Made by a program: the position numbers and the translations under genes. From Culex pipiens pallens (Eukaryota > Arthropoda > Insecta > Diptera > Culicidae), in assembly GCF_016801865.2 (NCBI RefSeq), contig NC_068937.1, forward strand, positions 122,485,225-122,549,224: a stretch of DNA of 64,000 nucleotides. Reading direction: 5' to 3'. The notes under the pieces were generated by a model. It made no database searches and was not told the origin of the DNA. It saw only the letters and a list, made by a program, of their open reading frames with translations. Position 1 is the first letter of the stretch. Each line of letters opens with the position of its first letter. Shown here in pieces: positions 1-11,213 of the stretch.

Positions 1-7
1 AGAGAAG

Positions 8-614
8 GTAAGACGTATTTAAATTTTATTTTATTCCTTTTTGATCACATTAATTTTTAACCACGTGTTCGGTATTTTTCAAAAAATCATGTCTCTTGCA
101 CTATGGATTAAAAGATGTCTTTTTGAGTCCCATAAAACATGTGAAAACATATTGAAAATTCATCGTGGTGATTATTGCACTCAATCTTAATATTTCGATC
201 GTAATTTATTGAATCACGATGGAGATTACTCGATCGAAATATTACGATCGTAAGATTGAGAAAGTTCGATCGTAATTTCTCGATTTACCATCGACAAATT
301 ACGACTGACGGCTCTCGATTCTTAGATCTTTTTCAAATTTTAAAAAATCTCAAGATTTCCAAAATTTCAACATTTCAAAAAATTTAAATTTTTAAAGGTA
401 CTTTTTTTTAAACATATTTTATTAAACTTATTTTTTTTAATTCAACTTTTCCAAAAACCTTTTTTTTATTTCAAAGTTTGAAACAATTACCGGAATGTTG
501 TTATTTTTTTTTGCCGTACACGTTTTTTCATGCAATATTACATGCTTTTGCTCACAAAGTGCATGTGCATGTTTTTGCATGCGATTTTACCAACGGTTTT
601 GTTTTACTTTGCAG
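8..614 (+). other. AT-rich intron upstream of the left-edge gene
   Basis: The stretch is bounded by GTAAGAC at 8 and TTTGCAG at 614. It contains the CGATCG-rich imperfect hairpin at 181-259 and long T and A runs. The open frame that runs through its last 120 bases looks like read-through of the intron, not coding sequence. Confidence 0.5.
181..259. repeat. Imperfect inverted repeat rich in CGATCG
   Basis: TCAATCTTA...ATATTTCGATCG on the left pairs with CGATCGAAATAT...TAAGATTGA on the right. The right arm carries a few extra bases. It may be a short palindromic element remnant in the intron. Confidence 0.4.
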
Positions 615-1317
615 CCTCGCACAGGAATAACGGTCGAAAAAGGGCTGTCCAAGGCCGAAAAAATTCTGACGGTGGACGTCATCGGCCGCGAGGAACATCT
701 TCAGCTGTGCCACATGCTATCGCGGATGGCATTTGACGTTTTGACGTTCTGTGTGCTGGTGAATGCAGGCCCGTGGGTACAAATGGAGAGACGGGACAAA
801 CGCTGCGCTGAAGGTAGGAGGGCGGTGGTCATGACCGGGATCTGTGGCGGACAATTTCGTAAAAGTCCGTCCGTGTGGCACGCAACAGTAATCTGCTTGG
901 AGAACTCACCCCCGGCGGGCAAACAGTTCCCGGATGACTACCTGTTGACAATGGAGCATCTGTGGACCCAGGCGCGGGATACCGTCGGGGTTGAGTTCTT
1001 CACAGAAATTACATCGGTCAACGAAAAAGATTTTAACCCCGTTGCCTTCGTAGCCGGCTTGAACTTGCGCGACCAGTGAGTATTCTGGACCATTTGTTCA
1101 ACTCGCTAAAATTTCTAATTGCAAAAAAAAACTCCACAGACTACAGCACCCACAGCTACCCACGTGGCGGGAACAACACGAGCTATGGATCAAGAAGCAG
1201 CGCCGTCAGCTGCGCAAACAGTATAAGTGGCCGCAAAAATCAAAGCATGCCTTTGAAGGTACTGAAAGATCAATTGACAGATGGAACAATATTGATATCG
1301 AGAAGATCGACAGCTAG
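615..1317 (+). CDS. 3' coding exons of an unrecognised protein (exons 615-1075 and 1140-1317)
   Basis: I do not recognise the family. The window opens with AGAGAAG followed by a splice donor GTAAGAC at 8, and a pyrimidine-rich tract ends in TTTGCAG at 614, so bases 1-7 are probably the end of an upstream exon and 8-614 an AT-rich intron. Exon 615-1075 is open (start PRTGITVEKG; later ICGGQFRKSPS and EHLWTQARDTVG). A donor CA|GTGAGT at 1076 and acceptor CCACAG at 1139 remove a 64-nt intron, and the frame continues through a basic tail (WIKKQRRQLRKQYKW) to TAG at 1315-1317. That open continuation after splicing is the best evidence that the gene is real. A second, more decayed copy lies at 3327-3919. 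Compared with that copy, this one lacks three short stretches, all in multiples of three. Confidence 0.6.
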
Positions 1318-1449
1318 AGAGGCGACTGTACAAACTATACTTCCTCATAATTTCGATGCCGGTCCCCGGGTATTACACACGCACACACACAGAAAATAAC
1401 AATTAAGATTAAAACAACAGTTTTTTTTTTTTCAAAACAAAATAAATAA

Positions 1450-1455
1450 TTTATT
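1450..1455 (-). terminator. Poly(A) signal AATAAA for SIL1
   Basis: TTTATT on the + strand reads AATAAA on the minus strand, about 47 bases beyond the SIL1 stop codon. That is a normal 3' UTR distance. Confidence 0.55.
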
Positions 1456-1501
1456 CAATCTTCAACTCTCTCTACACCTAGTCCACCAAACCCGTCCGAC
1501 C

Positions 1502-2899
1502 TCACAGCTCATCGCGACTCTCCTTCGGCTTGCCGTACAGTTCCTCCAGAAACCGCACCACTTCCGCCTGAACCTCGCCCAAGTACGCTCCATCCTTGCC
1601 GCCAAGTTCGCCCAGTCGCGTATCCAGCGTGTTTCGCAGCACCAGCAGCGTATGCCGGAACAGGGCGCAGCGCGACCACGTGTCCGCACACATATTCGCA
1701 CTAACGCTACGCAACGCCTCCACAATCTCCTCGGTGAGATTCTCGTCTTGCGCGAAGCCGACCTTGTTGTGGTGGAAGAACTCTCGGGCCTGGTTACAGT
1801 AGTCGGCTTTCAGTAGACCTTCTTTGAGATTGGTTGATCGGTATTGTTCCTTGGTGAGGGCGTCGACTTCCGGTGCGGTCAGGGCATGATCGTAGTCTTG
1901 GACGAGATCGGAGATGAGTTTGACGACTTTGAACTTGACCCGCAGGTCGACCTTCTTGTTGAATATCTCGAAGAGGAGACTGTACCCGTGGGGGTTGAGA
2001 AGTTCCGTTTGGGCAAAGGGGAATTTACGGAGCAAGCTGCCCAGCGCGTAGAGTCCGGCTGAAACTTCGCTCGTGTCGCTGGATTGAGACAGCTTGGTCA
2101 GTAGGATGCCTCCGCCGTTGCGTTCAAACAGTGCCACCTTGGCTTTTGGGTTGTTCTGGACGACGGTTGCGAGTAGCTTGAAGCCATGAACCTTCAGCGT
2201 GGAAGATTCCGTTTGGTTGAGCGCCGGCCAGATGATCTGCTCTATTCCTTGGCGACTGATGAAGTCTACCGCGTTGTCAATTTGGTGAACTAGGTATTGC
2301 AGATCTTCAAATATCACATCCAGCTCTGTTTTGACCGCCGCCTCGGCTAATCGACCCGCTTCGCGGATCTCATTAAAATGTTCAAACAGGTCGGCCATGA
2401 TGTCACTGTCGGTTTTGATTTCCAGCTGGGCATCCTTTAGTTCTTGTCGGATCTCTTCGTAGCTCTTGAACTTGGCTTTGACCTTTTTTAGTTCATTTTC
2501 GTCAAACTTAAAATCGTCCGTCGGAATGCGCTGCAGCGCTTCCTTCAACTTCTCCATATTGGCGAGCCTTTCCGAGTTGCCCACGTCATGGTCCTGCACG
2601 GTTGCGCCCGGAACGGTCGACAGTGTCGACCTGCTGGTGTCGTTAGACTCTTGCTCCAGCAGCTTGGCTTCCTTTTTACCCGTTTGAAGATTTATCCGCA
2701 CGTGCAGTCCTTGTGGAATTGCTTGACCTTGAACAAATGGATCCCGATAAGTTGCAAGTCAGAACGAAGTATTCGCAAGGCGTTTCTTACCGTCGCCGAT
2801 TTCCTGCCACTCATCTGTGGCCACAAAAACCGTGTCATTCTTGGTCGCGTAACACAACGTGACCAGCAAAGCCACCAGCACCTTCGCTAAGACTTTCAT
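1502..2899 (-). CDS. Sil1: SIL1, ER nucleotide exchange factor for BiP
   Basis: SIL1 releases ADP from the ER chaperone BiP/GRP78 and has an armadillo-type fold. There are two exons: 2899-2791 and 2721-1502. The donor GTAAGAAACG starts at 2790 and the acceptor ends GGTCAAG at 2722, giving a 69-nt intron that splits an alanine codon. The product is 442 aa, close to the 461 aa usual for the family. The ATG at 2899 opens a signal peptide (MKVLAKVLVALLVTLCYA), followed by the family block IPQGLHVRINLQTG, an acidic or coiled linker, and helical repeats (AALNQTESSTLKVHG-type; YALGSLLRKFPFAQ). The C-terminus is RDEL, an ER-retrieval signal, as expected for a luminal protein. The gene lies between two related copies of the left-edge gene on the other strand. 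Confidence 0.92.
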
Positions 2900-3326
2900 C
2901 ACAAAATGCAACTAAAATCTTCTCCCGAATTAACACTTTAAGAAGACAATTTTCATCACTTCAAATCCCGACGTAGAATTACCAAAGCAAAATATGCTTG
3001 ACGGCATCCACCAACATTATTAACACGTCAGTGGTCGGCAGAGATGACACGCACGCATACCATCGCAGCAAACCATGTGCTCGACTGACCGGTTTAACAC
3101 AAACACAACACGCGGTGTTTGTGGTGGCACATAAGCCATGCATGCGCGAACCAAGGCTGATAAGAACGAGTGGGGAGAAAGCGAAACTTGCATGCAAGAA
3201 ATAGGAGAGACTACTAGATGCTGAGGGTAAGATTTGTTTTAAACGTGTCAGTGTAGATGTTTACTAACATTGTGTTCTCTTTTCGTTTCAGAAGGTGTCG
3301 TTTAGGGTGTCTGTTTTAATTATACA
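2900..3326. promoter_or_regulatory. Divergent region between SIL1 and the decayed second gene copy
   Basis: The SIL1 start codon is at 2899 on the minus strand and the next plus-strand start is at 3327, so the stretch should hold two divergent promoters. On the plus strand a donor-like GGTAAGATTTG near 3226 and an acceptor TTTCGTTTCAG near 3291 suggest a small intron in a 5' UTR. No TATA box is convincing. Confidence 0.35.
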
Positions 3327-3919
3327 ATGGAGGTTCCAGCTGGTTTCGTGAAAATGAACGATTCAACAACATTCGCTATGGGACATATAGTTCAAAAAAA
3401 AGCAAAATGGTTTTATTTTGCAGCCTCGCACAGGAATAACGGTCGAAAAAAAATCTGACGGTGGACGTCATCGGCCGTGCGGAACATCTTCAGCTGTGCC
3501 ACATGTTATCGCGGATGGCATTTGAGGAATTACCGTACCGCGCAGTGTCAGATGTTTTGACGTTCTGTGTGCTGATGGATAGGGAGGTGAATGGAGACCT
3601 GTGGGCACAAATGGAGAGACGGGACAAACGCTGCGCTGAAAGTAAGAGGGTGGTGGTAATGACCGGGATCTGTGGTGGACAATTTCGTAAAAGTCCGTCG
3701 CAGATAAGGGCATATCGTACCATCTTGGTACCGAGTAAGCTTTACCACATGCTGGAGAACTCACCCCCGGCGGGCAAACAGTTCCTGGATGACTACCTGT
3801 TGAGTATGGAGCATCTGTGGACCCAGGCGCGGGATACCGTCGGGGATGATTTCTTCACAGAAAGGGCAGGGATTTTAACCCCGTTGCCTTCGTAGCCGGC
3901 TTAAACTTGCGCGACCAGT
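3327..3919 (+). pseudogene. Decayed second copy of the 615-1317 gene
   Basis: The segment from 3423 repeats 613-1075 at high identity, including the intron-end sequence TTTGCAG and the exon start CCTCGCACAGG. Just upstream is an ATG (3327; MEVPAGFVKMNDSTTF) that may be the original first exon. Reading straight on meets TGA at 3457. Relative to the left copy it has lost 22 bases near the start (frameshift) and about 19 bases near 3865, and it has no equivalent of the last exon. It does retain three in-frame blocks absent from the left copy, including EELPYRAVS and QIRAYRTILVPSKLYHM. The interior is still open at 3461-3895. The two copies therefore complement each other. Confidence 0.55.
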
Positions 3920-4450
3920 CAAGGTTAAAAACTTCCAAAACGATTCATTAGAGTTAAGTTCCAGAGAATAACGAATCGTTTAATCGAGATGACACGCTGC
4001 CTACAACGATCTTATTGAAAGAACGCCATTCCTACGTCGGTGATTGGAAAGCCGTCAAGTTATTAAGCAGGAATACAGCCAAACGTTTGTTTATAAATGC
4101 AGCTCAGTCTTGGTGTGCATCAAGCAAAATTCCAGAGAGAAGAGAAGTTCGCGTGCAACGCGGAAAGTCTCGTGTGAGGAAGGATGCAACCGGGTGCCAA
4201 TTCGCACACATATCATCATCACATGTGGTATGTGTGGCGTGCTCAGAGAGTAGTTTGCTCGCAAATCTTGCAATCTACTGCCGAGATGCGAATATGTGTG
4301 ATTCGCGAGAATGCAGCACACAAATATGTACATGCTTCAGTTGACGGAAGATAGTACATCAATTTCTGCACACTTCGCGCTCAAGGACGCGCTTTGTTTT
4401 CGTTGTCAGTCGTAAAAAAGTGGGATGAAACTGCTCCCAAACTGCTCGGA

Positions 4451-4923
4451 ATGAAGCCTACGATTTGTGTACTGCTGCTCGGCCTGCTGGGCATGGCATC
4501 GTGTCACGGAATCAGCACCCTAACCGCGCAGAGCGGCGGACCTGGAACAACCGCGGACTGGTCAAAGAGTCGTCGACAGGGCACACTAATCGAACGGATT
4601 ATCATCAGCGCTAACGAAATACCGACGGATAGGCCATCCGGTGGGGTGGTCATGTTCTCCGGGGACTCGGTGCAGCTGGAGCGCATGCAGAGAGCCCAAG
4701 CGAGGCGACGCGGCTGGACGACCTCGCTGTCGGAAGGACTCCGAGCTTCGGTGGGTTTTGGAAGCGATTTCGCAAAGAGTAGTTCAATTTACGCATTATT
4801 TCCACTCCATTGTAGACCGCAAGACATGGCACGGTGGCAGCGGTAACGAACGGTCGGACGTTAGATCCGACCGAATCGAGGCGTGACCTGGACGGATCAC
4901 TCTTTGATCAAGTCTGCGCCTAG
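4451..4923 (+). CDS. Short predicted secreted protein, possibly two exons (4451-4750, 4816-4923)
   Basis: I do not recognise the family. The ATG at 4451 opens a clear signal peptide (MKPTICVLLLGLLGMASCHG). The next residues carry a dibasic SKSRRQG that could be a convertase site, then IERIIISANEIPTDRPSGG and a basic RAQARRRG. Unspliced, the frame ends at 4846. A donor TCG|GTGGGT at 4751 and acceptor CCATTGTAG at 4815 would remove 65 nt, a typical intron length here, and extend the frame to TAG at 4921-4923 (tail SLFDQVCA). An arthropod initiator-like GTCAGTC lies near 4409. It could be a secreted salivary, immune or peptide-precursor protein, but the sequence does not decide between these. 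Confidence 0.5.
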
Positions 4924-6858
4924 AATTGGAAGAGAATCTTCGAGAGAGAGTTCCTACATATATGTGGAAAAAATGTGTGGTCTATGGTGAGTAATTTTAG
5001 AGTTCGCTTAATCTTAGAAATTATATATTTGTATCTTGTAGGACCAGCCATTGCTGAGAGACATAAGATTGCAGTTTTATCTTTTAATATGTCTATTTTA
5101 AATATGTATACATGTTTCTTCATCGTGTTACAAAAAAACTCTATACTCGGATCTTTTATGACAAATAACGATGTATAACTAACCATTATTTCTATAAACA
5201 TGATGTTTAAATTTTACAATGTAATTGCAATTATCAAATATCACAACATCCATTAGCTCAGAGAGAACATTAAAACCAAAGAACGAAGTTCCCCGTCAAG
5301 GAATGAGTTTCACTTTTGCCGTTCAGCACTGCACACATTGCTAGCATTTTACATCCAAGCTACATTACTTAACCAGGGCCCAACTAAAAGGTCACTCTCT
5401 TTTTGCATATTAACCCATTAGTCTGAAGGTTATTTCCAGTTATTTAAATTGTACTTCTTTTTCTTACTGACACTGGTAATGAAAAAAACGATTTTCCTTT
5501 ACATCATTACCAAAACGTTAAAGCCAAAAATGAAGAAAGCGAGAAACTTTCCCATTTCTGCTTTCCAAATTGACTGTGCTTTGACTTGTTTTAAAAGACA
5601 GCAACTCCCCCCGCTAGATTCCATTTCAGTTTGCTTCTTTCAGGGCAAAGTTAGCTCGATAATACAATTCGGTACGACCAGAAATTATTCTATCACTCAC
5701 CCTGACGATTGAAATAGTGTGACGACGAGCCCACGAAATGTGCCACGCGATCGGTGCGTTCAAGTTCAAGATCGAAACGCGACTGAAGCGCATTTCGTAG
5801 TCTGGCTTTGCAGTCAGTTTAGCTGAGGTGTCTTTGAGGGGTGTCTCTAAATTACGTTGTTTGAACATCTGAGTGTTTATTTTAACTTAGGCCGTTGCAA
5901 ATATTTTTCAAAGTTTATGTCGCCCCATCCCTTCAAAATCGATTCGAAAAATCAGGGGAAAAAAAACATTGTTTTCAAAACTTAAAAGGAAATAGAATTC
6001 TAACCAACTGAAAACAATTATGAATGCATTTTCCTGCGTTTAAAATCATATTGAGCATGCCTGGGATCGATCAAAAATATGTTTAATTTTTGTGGAATTC
6101 CAATGTACAGCACCGCAAAAAGTTTTTTTTTTGGCGAAAAAAAAAATCTCTTCAATGCTTGGATATTTTCAAAACTAATAATTACAGAACAACTGGACAG
6201 GTGTATAATGCATTTTGAAACACTTTTTTCATTCATTATGACAGTTATGTCAGTTATGACGAATTTCATTCTGAAACAACTAACACGTTGTCTATGGATA
6301 GACTATTCTCACCTGTATTGCAATTGAAGTGTGTTTGTAAGCTCTCGATCACTCCGGTTTTACAATCGTGGAGATGCAGTTTTGTCCATTCAGCTGTTAT
6401 GTATGTATGTATGTATTAGGGTGGCTTGAAGTTTGCATGGAAAATCTTGAAAAATTGTCCAATTTTATCAGAACATCTTTTTTTTGATCGTAATTTGGCC
6501 TCAAAACAATTTGTATGAGCAAACAAACATTTTGATTATTTAATTTTTGTAATTTTTATTTTTCTGCAAATTGAAAATCTAATGCGAAAGCGTTAAAATT
6601 TAGCAAATAAGCTAAAAAAAATCCAAACAGGTACCTTCCTATCTTGCCCCTGGCAAAAGGTACAGCTTGCTCAAAACTGCTCTAAAACATGATTTCCAGA
6701 TTTTTTTTTTTTTTTTTTTTGAGAAAAGAACCAATAAACTATTGTTTTTCATGTGTTTATAGGCCCTAATAAAAAAAACGCTAGATTTGAATATTTAGGA
6801 CAAGTTTTGAGCACCAAGGCTCAATATAGGGCAACCCTAGTATGAATATATGACCTCA
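4924..6858. other. AT-rich intergenic sequence, no supported gene
   Basis: Short open frames here have no recognisable content. The stretch 6030-6250 resembles 49430-49690 (shared CAATGTACAGCACCGCA and ATCGATCAAAAATAT), so it is an old dispersed repeat. A (GTAT)n microsatellite lies at about 6400-6416. Confidence 0.5.
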
Positions 6859-7016
6859 GGACCATCCACAAACCACGTGGACACTTTAGGGGGGGGGGGG
6901 TATGGCGATTGTCCACGCTCCATACAAAAAAGATTTTTTTTGTATGGACAATTGTCCACGAGGGGGGGGGGGTTCGAGATTTCCAAAAAAGTGTCCACGT
7001 GGTTTATGGATGGTCC
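6859..7016. mobile_element. Palindromic MITE, GGACCATCCA family, copy 1
   Basis: The ends are inverted (GGACCATCCACAAACCACG and its complement near 7016), with a second inner hairpin around TTGTATGGACAATTGTCCACG and long G runs. The same family occurs at 63328-63493. No target duplication is clear. Confidence 0.7.
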
Positions 7017-7170
7017 CCTCCGTACACAGCTTATTCAGATGCGGTGTAAAAATCCTGAAAAATTCATCTGTCTTTAAAATCCAAATACAGTCCAGACTCG
7101 AATATCCGAAGGTTGCTTGGAAGGTTGTGTAAATTTGGATGGTGTAATTCTGGATGGTTGAATATTAAGC

Positions 7171-7330
7171 TTCATCCATAAAGTACGTCACGCTAAAATC
7201 AGACAAAATTTACCTCCCCCTCCCCTCCTTTGTCACGCTTTTCCTATATTTATTACATGCAATGTCACACTTGCTCAGCCCCCCCTTCCCCCCCCCCCCC
7301 CCCTAGAGCGTGACATACTTTATGGATGAC
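7171..7330. mobile_element. MITE with TCATCCATAAAGTACGTCA ends
   Basis: The left end TCATCCATAAAGTACGTCACGC pairs with GCGTGACATACTTTATGGATGA at the right end. The interior is C-rich. It has no coding capacity. Confidence 0.65.
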
Positions 7331-7625
7331 GCCTTACCTCTTTTGTGATGTAATTTCACCTCAATTTAGACAGAAAAATTACATAACACTATAAAAAAAT
7401 TACACACTTTCAGAGATAAAATTACACATTTTTTTCTCACATCAAAGATGTACCCCTACCCAGATGTAATATTACCATGATTTTTGTTTACTGTGTACGT
7501 CCTACACAGTCGAATCACAACATAAAAAATCGCTTTTTTATTTATGTTTTTACTTTTAACACCAAATTCGAGTTTTGCGACCCCATTTTACAAACCCCTG
7601 GTACAAATTTTATTTAAAGCTTTTG

Positions 7626-9038
7626 CAGGGTGGCCACTCGAGTCGGAAATTTGGGAATTCGCCAAAATTCGCAAAAAAATCGGGAAAAAGTCGGGAATTT
7701 GTCATTTTTTGCCAAAAAGTCGGGAAAAATCGGGAATTCCAAGTATACTTATTTGAAAATTATTTTCTAACTCTTGAATAATTTTGTCATATTTTGTACA
7801 ATTTTTAAAATTAAATTCACAATTTTTTGCTTAAGTAACTTAATTTAAATTTAAGGTTTCTTTCACTGTTTCAATTTATTTAAGAATGAAAAGGCCATTT
7901 ATGACATTAAAAATCCTAATAAATATTAAATGCATTCAACACAGAATTCCTTAATATATTTTTATGAATCAACTGGTTTTTACCAATTTTTGTTTATAAA
8001 ACAAGATCTATTTATCAAACAAACTTAACTAATAACAACAACAAAGTTAATTAAAAACTAATAGAACCTAATTTTAACGATTATGGCCAGCGTAAAGTTA
8101 TGATTCTGTTTTAATGGTTTTAAAATTGATTGAATATTTGAAAAAAGATTCCAACTAGAGTTTGTCAATGGTTTTTTTGGTGGAAAAAAATCATTAAGCC
8201 ATTTAAATTTTTTTTCCCCAAAGGTTTGTCTTCAGTTTTTGGAAAAAATAAATATCGAATAAAATCCAATCGTTATTCGTTCTGAATGAAAAAAAAATAA
8301 AAACTTTATTACGTTTTGTAACATGAAAAAATATTGAAAATGCAAAAAAAAGTAATTTTGATTTAAATTATTGCGAATAAATATGTTTGAAGCATTTGTC
8401 TCTTCGAACATTTCGCATAAAGTAGGTATGTTGTAAAACATGGAATCTTATCAAACTGAATTTTTCATTGAAAAAAAATTAAACAGTAAAATACTAATAA
8501 CTGGATAAATCAGGTCCACATTAAAAAAAATAGAAGGGATTTTAAAAAATAATATACGAATTCCTAGACATTTTTCAAAATTCTTTGAAATAATGTAATC
8601 ATGTTTTAAGCGTTCTTTGTTTTTTAATAAAATAAAATTAAGAAGAAAATGTTATATTCAATAATCTTTAACCTTTTGTTTTTGGAGTATCAAAAACTAT
8701 ACGTTTTTCAATTTTAAAAATTAACATTGAAATTATAATTGTTTTCAAGCTTTCAGTTATTTTTAAAAGACTATTATTTGTTTATGTTTCTACCCTGAAT
8801 CAAAATAATGAGTGCTTCCATTTTTTAAGTATTTTTTAGGAGTTTGTTCTTGGGTTTCTTTTTCTACGAAAATTGTAAATAGTTAGATTTTTTTAATTTG
8901 TTTAGGTTGATATATTTTTTTTATAAAGAGTTTTTTGTTAGAAATCATTATTTAGATAGGAAATGCCTATTTTTTGAGTTTATGGAAAAGTCGGGAAAAA
9001 GTCTGGAATTTGAAAATGAGATTTGAGTGGTCAACCTG
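7626..9038. mobile_element. Old hAT-type non-autonomous element
   Basis: The left terminus CAGGGTGGCCACTCGAGTC pairs imperfectly with GATTTGAGTGGTCAACCTG at the right. Both ends carry the subterminal motif TCGGGAAAA. The interior is AT-rich and without coding sequence. The flanking octamers AGCTTTTG and CAAAGCAG do not match, so the target duplication has decayed or one end is wrong. The termini resemble those of the cleaner element at 42236-43232. Confidence 0.6.
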
Positions 9039-9528
9039 CAAAGCAGGGGATTTGTCTTCCCCCCTTCAATGTTGGCCCGAAAATCCCTTCAATGTTTTCG
9101 TCAAATCTTACATTTTTTGAGAACTATTATAATGATTGCAAAACAACTGAACTAGTGTAAAATGAATTTTTAAACACTTTTTCCATGCAAATGTTGAAGC
9201 AATGGCTTGTTCTTTTAATATTTATAATTTTTATTTATTTCATTTTTATTTTATTTTTTTCAAAAATTGTGCATCGTATCCCAAATTTCAAGCTCTAAAA
9301 ACACAAACTGTCGTCCCGATTCGCCCCAGTCGAGGTCGAGATCGATTATCCGAAGGCCTTGAAAAAAAATTACTCCGGTTAACCGAATCTTCGGATGAAG
9401 TTCGGAGATCGGAAGGAATGCGCTCAAGCAAAGTTTCGCATTCTTTTCGTGTCTAAAACTCTAAAATTCTGAAATTCCTCAATTTGCTGCTAGATTTTAT
9501 TTTTTTTATTAAAAAATTATTAAATATA
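9039..9528. other. Dispersed repeat relic, no gene
   Basis: Parts of 9130-9330 resemble 49620-49760 (CAAAACAACTG, ATGGCTTGT, CAGTCGAGG). I see no coding signal. Confidence 0.4.
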
Positions 9529-9861
9529 ATTGGGTCCTAAAATGAAGCTTAGATTGCTGATATTATTGTTTACAGCGATAAAGCTTATTTTTCTGAGTAC
9601 AATGACCCTTTGTACGACCACAAAGAGTTTAAAATGGATTTTTAAATCAATTTTGAAAAATTAACCTCGCGGTCCTTCTTGACAGAAAAGGTCCTATTTG
9701 ACAGCTCGTTCCAAGGGGACCATAGTTGATCTATCGAAAAAATGTTGTCTTGTCATTTTTTTTTTTTTGCCTTAAAATGAAAAAAAAAGTGATCAGAAAT
9801 GGTTTTTATTCGTGTTTTTACCGTTGTACATAAAAATTGACATAGGGCTTTAGTACCCTAT
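9529..9861 (-). mobile_element. MITE family ATTGGGTACTAAA, copy A
   Basis: It runs ATTGGGTCCTAAAATGAAGC...GACATAGGGCTTTAGTACCC, the reverse orientation of copies B-F at 27929, 30128, 49785, 56851 and 61162. The shared core includes GACAGCTCGTTCCAAGGGGA and CTTGACAGAAAAG. It is about 330 bp and non-coding. The termini are inverted (ATTGGGTNCTAAA). Confidence 0.7.
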
Positions 9862-10625
9862 TTATATTACAAGAACTTTTTAAGACGACTAGCGCAGCAA
9901 TTCGACGCCAACATTTCAAAAAGCATCATGTACAAACCATGCGTTTTGAGAAAAACGCATTTGAATGTTGAGCATCCATTTTCAATTCCCATTTTAATAT
10001 AAAAGCAAAATAAGATGTTCTAATAATAACAAACGATGAAAAACGTTGCTTTCATTGATACTTGATCATCCAAATTCAATAAAACATTATTTCCGTAATT
10101 TTATTTGAGAAAAACAAACATAACTTCTTTTGAAATCACCAACGTCTATATCACCCTGCTGTCATTGAGGGGGACGCTTTGTTATGATTCGTTTTTCTTC
10201 GCCGAATGTACATGGCGCTTTGTTCATGTTGCTTTTTTTTCGTGACGAGGTTCATGTAGTCTTTTGTTTGATAGTTTAACAGGGCTATATAAACAGGGAC
10301 TGCTGATGGCAGAGATTTTGTTTATGTTACTTTATTTAAAATCATGATTAAACAGACTTTACTGAAGTAACTTTTGCTCATTTTTGGTGGAGAGGTAGCT
10401 TATTAGGAGTACTTTTAGAATATGCAATAACCCAGAAAGTGTCAAAATGTACATGATGCCTTTTGAAATGTTACCGTCGAATTATGAAACTTCTAGTTTA
10501 AATAAAAAGAAATAATCAAATTTAAGATGACGCCCTCTTGGTTATTTGTATTCTTCATTAATACTGGTTTGCCAGTTGTCCAAGTACAAATATTTGGTAC
10601 CACTGATTCACTCGGCACTGCACCC
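9862..10625. other. Intergenic, probable 3' flank of the THEM6-like gene
   Basis: No coding region is visible. The part next to 10626 probably holds the minus-strand 3' UTR. The rest is AT-rich. Confidence 0.4.
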
Positions 10626-11213
10626 TCATCGCTCCTTTCTTAGCTTCAGTCTAGACACCTCGATCGCCTCCAGCCAGTGGCCAATTTCCTCCGGTCGATC
10701 CGGCCTCTCGCGACACTCGTCAAACTGTTCAATCAGCTCGCCCATGTTGAACCCTCCAGGTGCCACCTGCCGCGAAATGGCCACCGCCCGCACGAACCCA
10801 TCCGTCAGCGTGACGAACCGGTGCTCGAGGTACAAACTGCGCTCGTCCCACCAAACGAGCCGCGTTTCGACGCGAAACGGCCGGAACAGTCCGATCATGC
10901 GCCGGTACCGGATCGACGTTGCGCCCTGCACCGAGGAAGCTCCCCGCGAGCGTAGCTTGGACCAGAACTTTGTTCGGCCGAACCAGTGGTACCGGGCAAA
11001 GTCGAGCTCGCGCAGGAACCGCACGTTGTTCATGTGATCGAGGAAGATGTCGATGTCCTGCGTGGTGCAGATGCCGTACGACGTGACCGTGTCGGTTAGC
11101 TGCTTCTTGTGGAACAGGTTGGAGATGTTCAGCGAGAGCTGGGTGAAGACGAAGCGGACGTAGTAGTTGACGTCGAACGCTAGCAGCACAAGGACGGCGA
11201 TGATCCAGTACAT
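10626..11213 (-). CDS. THEM6-like hotdog-fold (thioesterase superfamily) membrane protein
   Basis: The single-exon frame of 195 aa matches the usual size of THEM6-like proteins (about 200 aa). Residues 1-25 form a hydrophobic N-terminal segment (MYWIIAVLVLLAFDVNYYV), so the protein is probably membrane-anchored. The hotdog domain follows, with the family block DIDIFLDHMNNVRFLRELDF near residues 53-72. Later come FRVETRLVWWDERSLYLEHR and FVTLTDGFVRAVAISR, the strands expected of a 4-hydroxybenzoyl-CoA-thioesterase-like fold. Catalytic activity of the THEM6 group is not well established, so I call only the fold. The sequence is GC-rich with strong codon structure, unlike its AT-rich flanks. The gene transcribes away from the large mobile element that starts 430 bp upstream. 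Confidence 0.85.
   Translation of the reverse strand: MYWIIAVLVLLAFDVNYYVRFVFTQLSLNISNLFHKKQLTDTVTSYGICTTQDIDIFLDHMNNVRFLRELDFARYHWFGRTKFWSKLRSRGASSVQGATSIRYRRMIGLFRPFRVETRLVWWDERSLYLEHRFVTLTDGFVRAVAISRQVAPGGFNMGELIEQFDECRERPDRPEEIGHWLEAIEVSRLKLRKER

Noticed and set aside
495..612. N-terminal 40 codons of the left-edge frame as coding
   Set aside because: They precede a clear acceptor TTTGCAG at 614 and read through AT-rich intron. The second copy keeps the acceptor and the exon but not these codons.
7618..9046. An 8-bp target duplication for the 7626-9038 element
   Set aside because: The flanking octamers differ (AGCTTTTG, CAAAGCAG). Shifting the ends by a few bases did not give a match.
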